DNA of 64,000 nucleotides from Rikenella sp031551865 (GCA_031551865.1 JAVBMY010000004.1:1-64000); one strand, 5' to 3'. Numbered from the stretch's first letter, positions 25,089-34,149 are shown. Notes: a model not told the origin generated them from the letters alone. Numbers and translations are program-made.

Positions 25089-25096
25089 CAAAGGTA
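25089..25096 (-). promoter_or_regulatory. -7 box of the rplM-rpsI operon
   Basis: On the minus strand TACCTTTG matches TAnnTTTG fully, giving a start site near 25082-25086. No clear TTTG is seen 20 bp upstream. Its position argues for the GTG start of rplM. Confidence 0.6.
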
Positions 25097-25286
25097 CGCT
25101 TTTTTATTCGAAATTCATAACCCTGTTGGAATGAAATGCGTTATGAGCGCCGCGTCCCGCTTTTGCCTTGGGCGAAGATTTTAAACTTTTTAATAAAAAT
25201 GTTGTGTGTTTGATTGAAAATCAGTAAATTGCACCCGTTTAGGGGATTCCCGTGCCGTCCCGTAAGCCTGGTTAAAATACAAAACT

Positions 25287-26090
25287 ATGTCCCGTTTTTT
25301 TATCGAACTATCCTACAAAGGCACTGCCTACAACGGTTGGCAACGGCAGCCCGGTGCTCCGTCGGTACAGCAAACCCTCGAAGAAGCCCTCTCCACCTTG
25401 CATGGCGAACCGGTCGAACTTACCGGAGCAGGGCGCACCGATACCGGTGTCCATGCCCTTTTCGCCGTGGCCCACTTCGACACCTCGAAAGGTATTCCGC
25501 CGTCTTCGGAAGACGAATTCGGCGGCGATGACGCGGCCTACTTCAAGGCCTTGAACGATCCCAAAACAATTACCTCGCCCCAGTTCCTTTACCACCTGAA
25601 CAGCATTCTTCCATACGACATCGCCGTACGCCGCATCTACCAGGTAAACGATAACCGCCACGCCCGGTTCGATGCCCGCCGCAGGGAGTACAAATACTAC
25701 ATTACCACTGTCAAAGAGCCTTTCCGTTCCGAAACCACCTGGCAGATCACCACGCCGCTCAACCTCGACGCCATGCGTACGGCGGCTATCTCGCTGATGC
25801 GTTACGAAGATTTCACCTCGTTCGCCAAGCTCCATTCCGATAATAAGACCAATCTTTGTACTATTTACGGCGCCAATTGGCACGCCGAAGGGCACATGCT
25901 GGTCTTTACCATTGCGGCCAACCGCTTCCTGCGCGGTATGGTGCGCGCCATCGTCGGAACCCTTGTGGACGTAGGGCGCGGCAAGATGAGCCCTGGCCAG
26001 TTCTGCAACATCATCGAAAGTCTCGAACGTGCCGAAGCGAGCGCCCAGGCTCCGGCCCAGGGCCTTTTCCTTAGCGATATTCAATATTAA
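25287..26090 (+). CDS. truA: tRNA pseudouridine synthase A
   Basis: A 267-residue TruA that makes pseudouridine at positions 38-40 of tRNA anticodon arms. YKGTAYNGWQRQP (10-22) and the catalytic GAGRTDTGVHA (about 47-57, with the nucleophilic Asp) are present, as are the DARRREYKYYI and FLRGMVRAIVGTLVDVGRG blocks. An insertion of about 20 acidic residues after the catalytic loop (PPSSEDEFGGDDAAY) is longer than in E. coli. Divergent from rplM-rpsI. Confidence 0.97.
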   Translation: MSRFFIELSYKGTAYNGWQRQPGAPSVQQTLEEALSTLHGEPVELTGAGRTDTGVHALFAVAHFDTSKGIPPSSEDEFGGDDAAYFKALNDPKTITSPQFLYHLNSILPYDIAVRRIYQVNDNRHARFDARRREYKYYITTVKEPFRSETTWQITTPLNLDAMRTAAISLMRYEDFTSFAKLHSDNKTNLCTIYGANWHAEGHMLVFTIAANRFLRGMVRAIVGTLVDVGRGKMSPGQFCNIIESLERAEASAQAPAQGLFLSDIQY

Positions 26091-26136
26091 TTCGTATCTT
26101 GCGGTACGTTCGCCCGGAGCCGTACTGTGTAGATGT

Positions 26137-26295
26137 CATCCCGGACATAGCCGAGGCGTCAGAGACGCTTTTCTTCTTCATTTTTGATAAAGTTCCCTAA
26201 GTCCACTTTGTGGCCTTTTCCTCCTCGGTGCCCGGCAATGCAAATGAACTTGCATTGCCCTCACTGCCTGCGTCGGTTCGGCTATGCCCGGGATG
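26137..26295. repeat. Palindromic intergenic element, copy A
   Basis: About 159 bp bounded by imperfect 18-bp arms (26137-26154 and 26278-26295) with an inner perfect hairpin GGCAATGCAA/TTGCATTGCC (26234-26243 with 26250-26259). The part 26198-26280 is, in reverse complement, closely similar to 52435-52521. It lies between truA and the dipeptidase gene and covers the upstream part of the longer dipeptidase frame, arguing for the internal start. Confidence 0.7.
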
Positions 26296-26331
26296 TATCG
26301 GAAAGTGTATAAACCGTTTAAGATGAATATA

Positions 26332-27780
26332 ATGAGTGAAATGAACAAGCTTCAGCCTGCCGCCCTGTGGCAGCAATTCGCCGCCGTGTGCGCCATCCCG
26401 CACCCTTCGAAACACGAAGAAAAGATACGCCAGTTTGTCAAAGACTTTGCCTCCGGGCATGGCCTTTCTTATAAAGAAGACACCGTAGGCAATATCGTAG
26501 TCCGCAAGCCCGCCACTCCCGGCCACGAATCCCGTCCGGCCGTTATCCTGCAAGCTCACCTCGACATGGTGCCGCAAAAGAACAGCGACACCGTTTTCGA
26601 TTTCGAAAAAGACCCGATCCAGCCCTATATCGACGGCGAATGGGTCAAGGCCCGCGGTACGACGCTTGGCGCCGACAATGGCATCGGGGTTGCTTCGATG
26701 CTCGCGATACTGGCTGCCCCGGCCGGCGAAGTCGAACATCCCGCGCTCGAAGCCCTGTTCACCATCGACGAGGAAACCGGCCTGACCGGAGCCAACGGCC
26801 TCGCCTCCGACTTGTTAGAAGGCCGACTGCTGATCAACCTCGACTCCGAGGACGAAGGCGAGCTCTATGTGGGTTGCGCGGGGGCGGTAAACGTGACCGC
26901 CTATTTCGATTACTCGCCTGTGGCTGTGCCCGCCGGTTGCGTGGGTTACGAGATTTCGGTTTCTGGATTGAAGGGCGGCCACTCAGGCCTTGAAATCATC
27001 CTTCAGCGCGGCAATGCCAATAAATTGACGGCCCGTTTCCTGCTCGAAAACGGCTATGCCCTCGTGTCCGGTTTCGACGGCGGCGGCCTGCGCAATGCCA
27101 TCCCGCGCGAGGCCCGCGCTATCGTCGCGATACCTGCCGACAAAACAGGCGATTTCGAAAAAGCCGTGGCGGCATTCGAAAAGACCATACAGAAAGAGCT
27201 TGCCACTGTCGAGGATTCCATTAAATTCGGTGTGGTCAAACAATCTGCTGCACCCGCACAGGTCGCCGACGAAGCGTTCCGCCGCCGCTTCATCGCTGCC
27301 CTTGTGGCCATGCCCAACGGAGTGATGCGCATGAGCGACACCGTCGCGGGGCTGGTCGAAACCTCGACTAACATGTCGCGTGTCGAAATGGCCGACGGCA
27401 AAGCTACTATCCTATTCATGGTGCGCTGTATGGTGAACTACGGCAAACCTCAGGTCGTGAACATGATCCGTGCGGTGGTCGAACTGGCCGGGGGCCGTAT
27501 CGTGGCCGAAGGTGACTACGACGGTTGGGCCCCCAATCCCGCTTCGGCGCTGCTTGCCACCATGAAAACGGGCTACTCGGCGCTCTACGGCAAGATTCCC
27601 GAGGTCAAAGCCATCCACGCCGGACTCGAATGCGGCATCATCGGCGCCAAATACAGCGGCATGGACATGATCTCCGTGGGGCCTACCATCCGTTTCCCGC
27701 ACTCGCCCGACGAAAAGGTGAACATTCCAAGCGTGGTGAAATTCTACGATTTCTTGCTTTATACGCTGAAAACCATATAG
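26332..27780 (+). CDS. pepD: Cytosol non-specific dipeptidase (aminoacyl-histidine dipeptidase)
   Basis: Start at ATG 26332 (MSEMNKLQPAALW) gives 482 residues and aligns with the start of E. coli PepD; ATG 26323 is also possible. An M20-family metallopeptidase hydrolysing dipeptides such as carnosine. Zinc ligands lie in QAHLDMVPQK (His about 82), in the ARGTTLGADNGIG loop (Asp about 117), in FTIDEETGLTGA (paired Glu near 147) and in LINLDSEDEGE. The dimerisation insert follows (GLKGGHSGLEI) and a C-terminal metal-binding His in RFPHSPDEKVN. No signal peptide; cytoplasmic. Confidence 0.95.
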   Translation: MSEMNKLQPAALWQQFAAVCAIPHPSKHEEKIRQFVKDFASGHGLSYKEDTVGNIVVRKPATPGHESRPAVILQAHLDMVPQKNSDTVFDFEKDPIQPYIDGEWVKARGTTLGADNGIGVASMLAILAAPAGEVEHPALEALFTIDEETGLTGANGLASDLLEGRLLINLDSEDEGELYVGCAGAVNVTAYFDYSPVAVPAGCVGYEISVSGLKGGHSGLEIILQRGNANKLTARFLLENGYALVSGFDGGGLRNAIPREARAIVAIPADKTGDFEKAVAAFEKTIQKELATVEDSIKFGVVKQSAAPAQVADEAFRRRFIAALVAMPNGVMRMSDTVAGLVETSTNMSRVEMADGKATILFMVRCMVNYGKPQVVNMIRAVVELAGGRIVAEGDYDGWAPNPASALLATMKTGYSALYGKIPEVKAIHAGLECGIIGAKYSGMDMISVGPTIRFPHSPDEKVNIPSVVKFYDFLLYTLKTI

Positions 27781-27860
27781 GTTATCCCTAAAGGCATCAA
27801 ATTTGCAAACATAAGGGGGCGTAGGGGGATTTACCTTTACGCTCCCTAACTTTTGAGACC

Positions 27861-28235
27861 ATGAACAGTACAGTCAATATGCTATTGCGGGCGGCCATCA
27901 CCGCCGCCGCTACCGACCGCGAGAAATTCATCGAGCAGGTCAGTTCCATTATCGAGGAAAGAATAGGAACTTCGGCCGAAAAATCCGACACCGTAGCCCG
28001 CGAGATCGGCACTTTCATCGAAAGTTTCGACCGGCAACTGGCCATCGACCAGTTGCTCGACAGCAAAGGATCTTTTGCGGGCGGACTGGGCGCCAGCGTC
28101 GGAGGATCGCCCCAAGGAGTTCCGATGGCGGCCTCGCCTTATGAAATGCACGAGCTCGGTTACAAGATCGACCGCCTGACCGAGGCCATCGACCGACTGC
28201 GCTGGACCCTCGAATCCCCCGCTCCCGCTAAATAA
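27861..28235 (+). CDS. Small hypothetical protein
   Basis: A 124-residue protein I do not recognise. The first 65 residues look helical (AITAAATDREKFIEQVSSII, then an acidic/basic helix), a Gly/Ser/Pro-rich linker follows (about 70-92), and the end is a helix with a heptad-like pattern (ELGYKIDRLTEAIDRLRW). It lies between the dipeptidase and the AarF kinase on the same strand, 29 bp before the kinase gene, so it is probably co-transcribed with the latter. Confidence 0.7.
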   Translation: MNSTVNMLLRAAITAAATDREKFIEQVSSIIEERIGTSAEKSDTVAREIGTFIESFDRQLAIDQLLDSKGSFAGGLGASVGGSPQGVPMAASPYEMHELGYKIDRLTEAIDRLRWTLESPAPAK

Positions 28236-28264
28236 ACTCCCCCTTAATCCTGCCAAGCCCCGCC

Positions 28265-29911
28265 ATGCCAATCACCAATTTTTACGTGGGTTACCTGAAG
28301 TTTACCCGGGCAATACAGATATTGGGCATCGTTTTCAAACAGGCGATGCGGGAACTTGTTGCGCACACGTGGTGGGGCCGCAAGATCCGCAAACGGCGCG
28401 TCAAACACTCCAAACCCGTCTATACGACCGAAGAGCGCCTAAGGCTGACCATCGAAGAGCTCGGCCCGACGTATATCAAGTTCGGCCAGATCCTGGCCGA
28501 CCGTCCCGATCTGGTTGCGGAGAGTTTCCGGGCGGAGTTGAAGAAACTCCAGTCCAAAGCCCGCCCGTTCGACGATAAGATCGCCCGCAGCATGATCGAA
28601 GACGAGTTGGGCATGCCGGCCGCCAAAGTGTTTTCGCAAATCGACGATACCTGCATGGCTTCGGCCTCGATCGGGCAGGTGTACGGGGGAGCGCTGATTG
28701 ACGGCAGTCCCGTGATCATCAAAGTCCGCCGTCCGCATATCGACAAAAAGATCAAGCTCGACCTTTACCTGATGCACTACCTGGCCCTCCGGCTGACGAG
28801 AAAATACCCCGAGATGGCGGCCATCAATATCGTCGGGGTAGTCGACGAGTTCGGCGACAGTATACTGAGCGAACTCGACTATTATAACGAAAGTTCCAAC
28901 ATCCTCCGTTTCCGCCAGATGTTCGAGGAAAGCGAAACGGTCTATATCCCCAAAGTCTATGTGGAATATACCACCCGCCGCCTGCTGGTGATGGAGCGTA
29001 TCATCGGGATTACGCCCGACGATCCGGACATTCTCCGTGCTGCCGGGCTCGATACGCAAAAAATTGCCGAGAACGGGGCGAACGCGCTGCTGGCGATGAT
29101 TCTGCGTCACGGATTCTTTCATGCCGATCCCCACGCCGGCAATATCTTTATCCTCCCGGATAACGTGATCGGATTCATCGATTTCGGGATGGTGGGTCTG
29201 CTCACGCCCCGCGACATGGATTTTCTGGCCAACATCTCGATGGGGCTGGTGCGTCGCGACCCGGCCGCCATGGCCGACGCGTTGATCAAACTGTGCAACG
29301 TCCGTTTCTTCGAACACCGCGAAGACCTAATCTTCAGCCTGCAGCAAATGCTGTCGAACTATTCGAACATTCCGGTCGAACGCTTCGACTATGCCAAGAT
29401 AGTGCAGCAATGCATTGACATCATTACGAAATATGCGCTTCAGATACCAACTGGTATCTTTATGTTAGTCAAGGCATTGGCAACGATCCAGAAGGTCGCC
29501 GAACGGCTCGATCCGGACATTCCGTTTACTCCGCTCATCAAGCCCTATGCGCGCGAAGTGGTGTTGCGTAAATACATGCCGCGCCGGCTGGCCGGCGAGC
29601 TCTACCAGACGCTCAAGAATTATGCCGACCTGGCACTCAGCCTGCCGACCGATATCAGCGAGATTCTGTATAAACTTAAGGAGGGTAAGATCAGCCACGA
29701 TATGCATTTCCACGAGAGCGACCAGTTCCAAAAGGCTATACGCAATATCGGATTCAGGATGGCCTATGCCATTATCCTCGTGGGGTTGTTCCTCGGCGGT
29801 ATCTATATGAACTCGAAGTTTCCCGACCATACGTTTGCCCGGGTGTTGTTATGGGTATCGTCGGGCCTAATGTTGTTCCTGCTGCTCAAGTGGACGTTTA
29901 AGCGCAGGTAG
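28265..29911 (+). CDS. AarF/UbiB (ABC1) family atypical kinase
   Basis: A 548-residue protein with the complete ABC1 signature: the KxGQ motif at 72-75 (YIKFGQILADRPD), the Ala-rich nucleotide loop (MASASIGQVYGG), the catalytic HADPHAGN and the metal-binding IDFGM. Two C-terminal transmembrane helices (about 498-515 and 527-543) anchor it in the inner membrane. In other bacteria UbiB supports isoprenoid-quinone (ubiquinone) synthesis through an ATPase activity. Here menaquinone is the expected quinone, so the exact role is inferred. Confidence 0.93.
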   Translation: MPITNFYVGYLKFTRAIQILGIVFKQAMRELVAHTWWGRKIRKRRVKHSKPVYTTEERLRLTIEELGPTYIKFGQILADRPDLVAESFRAELKKLQSKARPFDDKIARSMIEDELGMPAAKVFSQIDDTCMASASIGQVYGGALIDGSPVIIKVRRPHIDKKIKLDLYLMHYLALRLTRKYPEMAAINIVGVVDEFGDSILSELDYYNESSNILRFRQMFEESETVYIPKVYVEYTTRRLLVMERIIGITPDDPDILRAAGLDTQKIAENGANALLAMILRHGFFHADPHAGNIFILPDNVIGFIDFGMVGLLTPRDMDFLANISMGLVRRDPAAMADALIKLCNVRFFEHREDLIFSLQQMLSNYSNIPVERFDYAKIVQQCIDIITKYALQIPTGIFMLVKALATIQKVAERLDPDIPFTPLIKPYAREVVLRKYMPRRLAGELYQTLKNYADLALSLPTDISEILYKLKEGKISHDMHFHESDQFQKAIRNIGFRMAYAIILVGLFLGGIYMNSKFPDHTFARVLLWVSSGLMLFLLLKWTFKRR

Positions 29912-30009
29912 ATAATAAGAGCTATCCCGGACGCTTCGTTCGATCTCGCTGTTGCCACTCCTGAACCGTGATATATCATAGGAGTTTGGCGGATAAAGTT
30001 CCGACCCTG

Positions 30010-30085
30010 TCATCCTGAACGCAGTGAAGGATCTCGACTGAAATTGGTTTTTCAGAAACGAGATCCTTCACTGCGTTCAGGATGA
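30010..30085. repeat. Perfect 27-bp inverted repeat, intergenic
   Basis: Arms 30010-30036 and 30059-30085 are exact reverse complements around a 22-nt centre, between the AarF-family gene and the convergent phosphatase gene. A 23-bp piece identical to the right arm occurs at 63483-63505. It may serve as the shared terminator here and also belong to a dispersed family. Confidence 0.85.
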
Positions 30086-30103
30086 TGTGTTATAGGGGGG
30101 GTA

Positions 30104-31039
30104 TTACGGTCTCAGCAATGATCGCCCTATCCACTGGTCGGGAGCTGTCAGGCCAAGCATATCGGCGATGGTGGCCGCCACGTCAAACTTCATCGCTACA
30201 TGCGAAAGTTCGGTCACCGGAGGGATGCCGTTGCCCACCATTACGAACGGGGTTTCCATCTCTTCCATTGTTTTACCGCCATGCCCTTTGCCTTTGCCGC
30301 CGTGGTCAGAGGCAAAGATGATCGCTGCATTGCCGTAACCGAATGTGTTGTCTATGCATTCGACCATGGTGCCGACGAGCGAGTCGATTTTGAGGCAGGC
30401 TTTGAAATATTCGTCAGACTCCCAGCCGTAGGTGTGCCCTTCGTGGTCGGGAGCCGAAAAATAGACAAAGGCCAGTGTCGGCCGTTGTTCTGCGATGAAT
30501 TTGCAGGCTTCCTCGGCCACCTTGTTGTCGTTGCCTTCTTCTATCTCGCCGTTGAAGTTCACCGCTGCTTTTTCGAACAGGTACCCGATACCAGACCACG
30601 AATAGATCACTCCCGATATGGCATCGGGACGCTGGTCGCGCAATTCGCCGAAGATTCCGGGGAACATTCCGTACCCGCCTTTGTAGATGGGCCTGAGCTC
30701 GGGAGTCTGGCTGCCCCAGTCGGTGAATCCGTGCATTTCAGGGCCTGCACTCATCAACATCGAGGCCCAGTTCACGGCGCTCGAACTCGGCAGCACCGAA
30801 CGCGCCTGGTAGGTATGGGTTCCCCTGACAAACAGTTTCTGAATGTTGGGGAACGCTCCGGGATGGAGGCGCATGATCTCGGAACTGAACCCGTCGCTGC
30901 CGATCAGCACGACATGCTCGAATCTGGGCGACGATGGGGCTTTGCTTTTTTTCGCTCCGGAGGCCTCGCCGACTCCGCAGAAAGCGAAGGCTATGACGGC
31001 CAATAGGAAGGTGCCTGATTTCAGAGGGCTGATTTTCAT
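30104..31039 (-). CDS. Exported alkaline phosphatase superfamily protein (type I phosphodiesterase/pyrophosphatase-like)
   Basis: Start at ATG 31039 (MKISPLKSG) gives 311 residues and a signal peptide (FLLAVIAFAFCGVGEASGA); the longer frame overlaps the upstream gene. Metal-binding landmarks of the superfamily are HVVLIGSDGFSSEIM (first Asp), SSSAVNWASMLM (nucleophile region), YFSAPDHEGHTYGW (Asp and His), IIFASDHGGKGKGHGG (Asp-His) and a final region before the end. Fits nucleotide pyrophosphatase/phosphodiesterase-like proteins; the substrate is unknown. It starts 19 bp after the NagB-like fusion, probably one operon. Confidence 0.9.
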   Translation of the reverse strand: MKISPLKSGTFLLAVIAFAFCGVGEASGAKKSKAPSSPRFEHVVLIGSDGFSSEIMRLHPGAFPNIQKLFVRGTHTYQARSVLPSSSAVNWASMLMSAGPEMHGFTDWGSQTPELRPIYKGGYGMFPGIFGELRDQRPDAISGVIYSWSGIGYLFEKAAVNFNGEIEEGNDNKVAEEACKFIAEQRPTLAFVYFSAPDHEGHTYGWESDEYFKACLKIDSLVGTMVECIDNTFGYGNAAIIFASDHGGKGKGHGGKTMEEMETPFVMVGNGIPPVTELSHVAMKFDVAATIADMLGLTAPDQWIGRSLLRP

Positions 31040-31058
31040 GTGTTTGGGTATGGGTTTG

Positions 31059-33005
31059 TTAGAAAATAGGGTAGCGTACAAATACTTCGATAGCCTGGTA
31101 TTCGGCCATGCCGAGGCGGTCGTAATGCTTGGCGGTAGACTGTGTACGGTCTTCGGCACGTTCCCAGAATTCGCGTTTGTCGTCGCCGGGGAAGGGGACG
31201 ATGTCTTTCTGTGAAAGGTGCCGGTAGATGGCGTGGCGTTTCTTGACCACTTCGTCGGGGCTGAGGGGCACGGCCATGTCGACCATGTCGAGTTCCCATT
31301 CCTGCCAGGCGCCGCGGTAAAGCCACATGTAGCAGTCTTTGAGCCAGGCGTCGCCGGCGGTTTTGATCTGGTTCACGGCTTCGAGTACGGCTTCGATACA
31401 GACGCGGTGCGTGCCGTGCGGATCAGAGAGGTCGCCCGCGGCGTAGATCTGGTGGGGCCTGATGTCGCGCAGCAGGTCGACGATGATGTCGACGTCGGCC
31501 TGGGTAATGCTGCCTTTCTTCACGGATCCCGTTTCGTAGAAGGGCAGATTGAGGAAGTGTACGTTGGTTTCGTCGTTCAGCCCGAAGCTGCGGCATGCGG
31601 CCTTGGCTTCGGCGCGGCGGATGGCGCCTTTGAGTTTACGGAGTTCTGCGGGTTCCACGCCGCCTTGCTGTTTGCTGGCGATCAGTTGGCGGATGTGGTC
31701 GTATTCGTCGCCGAGACCGCATTCGCGGGCGGTATCGAGTGTCTGGAGTACCACGTCGTCGTGGACAGCGATGTTGCCCGAAGTCTGGTATCCCACATGG
31801 ACGTCGTGTCCCTGGTCGACCAGGCGCAGGAAGGTGCCGCCCATCGAAATCACGTCGTCGTCGGGGTGAGGACTGAAGATCACCACACGTTTAGGGAACG
31901 GGGTCGAACGCTCGGGGCGGGTGCTATCGTCAGAGTTGGGCTTTCCGCCGGGCCAGCCCGAAATGGTGTGTTGCAGGTCGTTGAATACCTGGATGTTCAC
32001 CTTGTCGTATGAGGTCTGGGCGCTTTCGATGAGTTGCCCCAGTTGGTGGTCGATGTAGTCTTGGTAGGAGAGTTTAAGGATGGGTTTCTCCAACTGGTTG
32101 CAGAGCCAGAGTACGGCTTTGCGGATGAAGCGGTTGGTCCAGATGCAGGTACCCACGAGCCACGGGGTTTTGACGCGGGTGAGTTCCGAAGCGGCGTCTT
32201 CGTCGATCACGACTTCGGCGCAAGGGTGGTCTTGCAGGTATGAGGCGGGGATAGCACTGTCGATGGGTCCCTCGATGATCCGGGCCGAGATGACCGATTT
32301 CTCTTCGCCCCATCCCAGCAATATGATGCGTTTGGCTTGCATGATGGTGCCGATGCCGAGGGTCAGTGCGCGTGTGGGGACGTCCTCTACGCGGTGGAAC
32401 GACGAGGCCACGAGTTTACGGGCCGAGTTACTGAGGGCTACCACCCGGGTGCGCGTGTTCTGGTGTGTGCCGGCTTCGTTGAGCGCCACTTGTCCACGAT
32501 CGCCGATGCCGAGTACGAGTATGTCGATGCCACCACTCTGGTGTATGGCGTTTTCGAAGTTACGGCAATATTCGGCGAGTTTTTCGGCGGGAACGGTCGT
32601 GTCCAGTATAAGCAGGTTCTCGGGCTTGATGTCGATGTGGTCGATAAGTTCTTCGAACAGGGCGTAAGTGTAGCTCTGGTGCTGCCTGGGGTCGATGGGG
32701 TAGAGTTCGAAGCCGGTCACGATGCGGACGTTGGCAAAACTGAGGCCTTCTTCGCGGTGCAGGCGCACGAGTTCGCGGTAGGTGCCCACGGGTGATTTGC
32801 CCGAGGCGAGGGCGATAGTGCAGAGTTCTCCTTTTTTGGCTGCCTGGCCGATGGCTTTGGCGATCTCTTTCGCTACGTGTCGCGCACCTTCTTCGGCGGT
32901 GGCTGTGATTTTGGTGGGGATACGTTCGAAACGGGTGATGATGTCCACAGGTTCGGCTCCGGGTTTGAGGCCCCCTTCGCTGCGGAGTTTGTAGTTGGTA
33001 CTCAT
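31059..33005 (-). CDS. NagB-like domain fused to LmbE/PIG-L deacetylase domain
   Basis: A 648-residue two-domain protein of a type known in Bacteroidetes. Residues about 30-290 resemble glucosamine-6-phosphate deaminase (ALASGKSPVGTYRELV, LGIGDRGQVALNEAG, PIDSAIPASYLQ), and residues 371-640 form an LmbE/PIG-L domain with SPHPDDD (His380, Asp382, Asp383) and DPHGTH (His530, His533) metal motifs, intact. In the NagB part, positions corresponding to the catalytic Asp and His are changed (Arg170 and Gln172 instead of Asp141 and His143 of E. coli), and the acidic residue of the FNMDEY motif is altered. It is therefore unlikely to be an ordinary deaminase. Operon with ddl upstream and the phosphatase downstream. 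Confidence 0.9.
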   Translation of the reverse strand: MSTNYKLRSEGGLKPGAEPVDIITRFERIPTKITATAEEGARHVAKEIAKAIGQAAKKGELCTIALASGKSPVGTYRELVRLHREEGLSFANVRIVTGFELYPIDPRQHQSYTYALFEELIDHIDIKPENLLILDTTVPAEKLAEYCRNFENAIHQSGGIDILVLGIGDRGQVALNEAGTHQNTRTRVVALSNSARKLVASSFHRVEDVPTRALTLGIGTIMQAKRIILLGWGEEKSVISARIIEGPIDSAIPASYLQDHPCAEVVIDEDAASELTRVKTPWLVGTCIWTNRFIRKAVLWLCNQLEKPILKLSYQDYIDHQLGQLIESAQTSYDKVNIQVFNDLQHTISGWPGGKPNSDDSTRPERSTPFPKRVVIFSPHPDDDVISMGGTFLRLVDQGHDVHVGYQTSGNIAVHDDVVLQTLDTARECGLGDEYDHIRQLIASKQQGGVEPAELRKLKGAIRRAEAKAACRSFGLNDETNVHFLNLPFYETGSVKKGSITQADVDIIVDLLRDIRPHQIYAAGDLSDPHGTHRVCIEAVLEAVNQIKTAGDAWLKDCYMWLYRGAWQEWELDMVDMAVPLSPDEVVKKRHAIYRHLSQKDIVPFPGDDKREFWERAEDRTQSTAKHYDRLGMAEYQAIEVFVRYPIF

Positions 33006-33099
33006 GGTATGTTGTTTTTTGTAATAATCTTTTTTCTATCCTCCTGGCGGGGAGGCTGCATGGGAACCGGGTAACGACTACGTCCCTCGGGTGCCGTAA

Positions 33100-34110
33100 T
33101 TATTTGCTGGTTTCTTCGATCAGCAGGCTCAGTCCGCCGGTCATCGTCATGCCTGCTTCGCGCCACTGTTGAGGAATAATACTCTGTTCGCTCATGCCGG
33201 GAACGGTGTTCACTTCGATGAAATAAGGAGTACCCTCGCGGATGATATAGTCCACGCGAACCACTCCCCTGCACCCGAGGGCACGGTACACCGTAGCCGT
33301 GGCTGTATTGAGTTTGGCGGTTACTTCGGCGGGCAGGTCGGCCGGGGTGATCTCCTGCGATTTGCCTTCGTATTTGGCTGCGAAGTCGAAAAATTCGGTT
33401 TCGCAGACCAGTTCGGTGATGGGCAATACCAGTAATTCTCCGCCTGTTTTCATTACGCCGCAACTTACTTCGCGGCCTGCGATGTATTCTTCGAGCATCA
33501 CCACGTCGCTCTCTTTGAGTGCTGCGGTTACGGCGGCCCCGATGTCCTCTTCCCGTTTGACTTTCGTGACTCCGAAGCTGCTACCGCTGGCATTGGGTTT
33601 CACGAAGAGCGGAAGTCCCAGGTGACAGGCGATTTCGGTACTGTTCACGGGATCACCGGCCTGCACGGTCAGTTCGCGGGCCAGGTGGATTCCCGGTTGC
33701 CCTGAGAGCGCCTGTTTGGTCATGGATTTGTTGAAGGTCAGGGCTGATACTTCGACCGAGCAGGTGGAATAAGGAATGCCCATTAATTCGAAATAGCCTT
33801 GCATGATGCCGTTTTCGCCGGGTGTTCCGTGGATCATGATGAGCGCGTAATTGAAGCGGATCACGCTGTCCGGGCTTCCTTCGTCGCCAAAATCGCTAAT
33901 GCCGAAAATATTCAGGTCGACCGGCTGTTCGTAGCTGAGTTCCCCCTCGGGGGTATGCTTGACTGTCCATCGCCCGTTCTCGTATTCCACCAGATAGGGT
34001 TCGAAAAGTTCCCGGTCGAGGGCGTTGAAAACCGCGCGGCCACTGCGTCGCGAGATGACGATTTCCGATCCGTCGCCGCCGGCGATGATTGCTATGTTGC
34101 GCTTACTCAT
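33100..34110 (-). CDS. ddl: D-alanine-D-alanine ligase
   Basis: Start at ATG 34110 (MSKRNIAIIAGG) gives 336 residues; the longer frame extends across the divergent promoter and is rejected. It makes the D-Ala-D-Ala dipeptide for peptidoglycan. Landmarks: MIHGTPGENGIMQGYFELMG (about 88-107), the ATP-grasp core LFVKPNASGSSFGVTKV, and the C-terminal metal/substrate loop FIEVNTVPGMSEQSIIP. Divergently transcribed from the FabK-like gene. Confidence 0.96.
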   Translation of the reverse strand: MSKRNIAIIAGGDGSEIVISRRSGRAVFNALDRELFEPYLVEYENGRWTVKHTPEGELSYEQPVDLNIFGISDFGDEGSPDSVIRFNYALIMIHGTPGENGIMQGYFELMGIPYSTCSVEVSALTFNKSMTKQALSGQPGIHLARELTVQAGDPVNSTEIACHLGLPLFVKPNASGSSFGVTKVKREEDIGAAVTAALKESDVVMLEEYIAGREVSCGVMKTGGELLVLPITELVCETEFFDFAAKYEGKSQEITPADLPAEVTAKLNTATATVYRALGCRGVVRVDYIIREGTPYFIEVNTVPGMSEQSIIPQQWREAGMTMTGGLSLLIEETSK

Positions 34111-34131
34111 AATTACATATGGCTCAAAAGA

Positions 34132-34139
34132 CAAATTTA
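34132..34139 (-). promoter_or_regulatory. -7 box of the ddl operon
   Basis: On the minus strand TAAATTTG, a full TAnnTTTG match, 21 bp before the ddl ATG. No TTTG 20 bp upstream. The predicted start is only about 14 nt before the ATG, so the leader is very short. Confidence 0.55.
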
Positions 34140-34149
34140 TAAAAAATTT

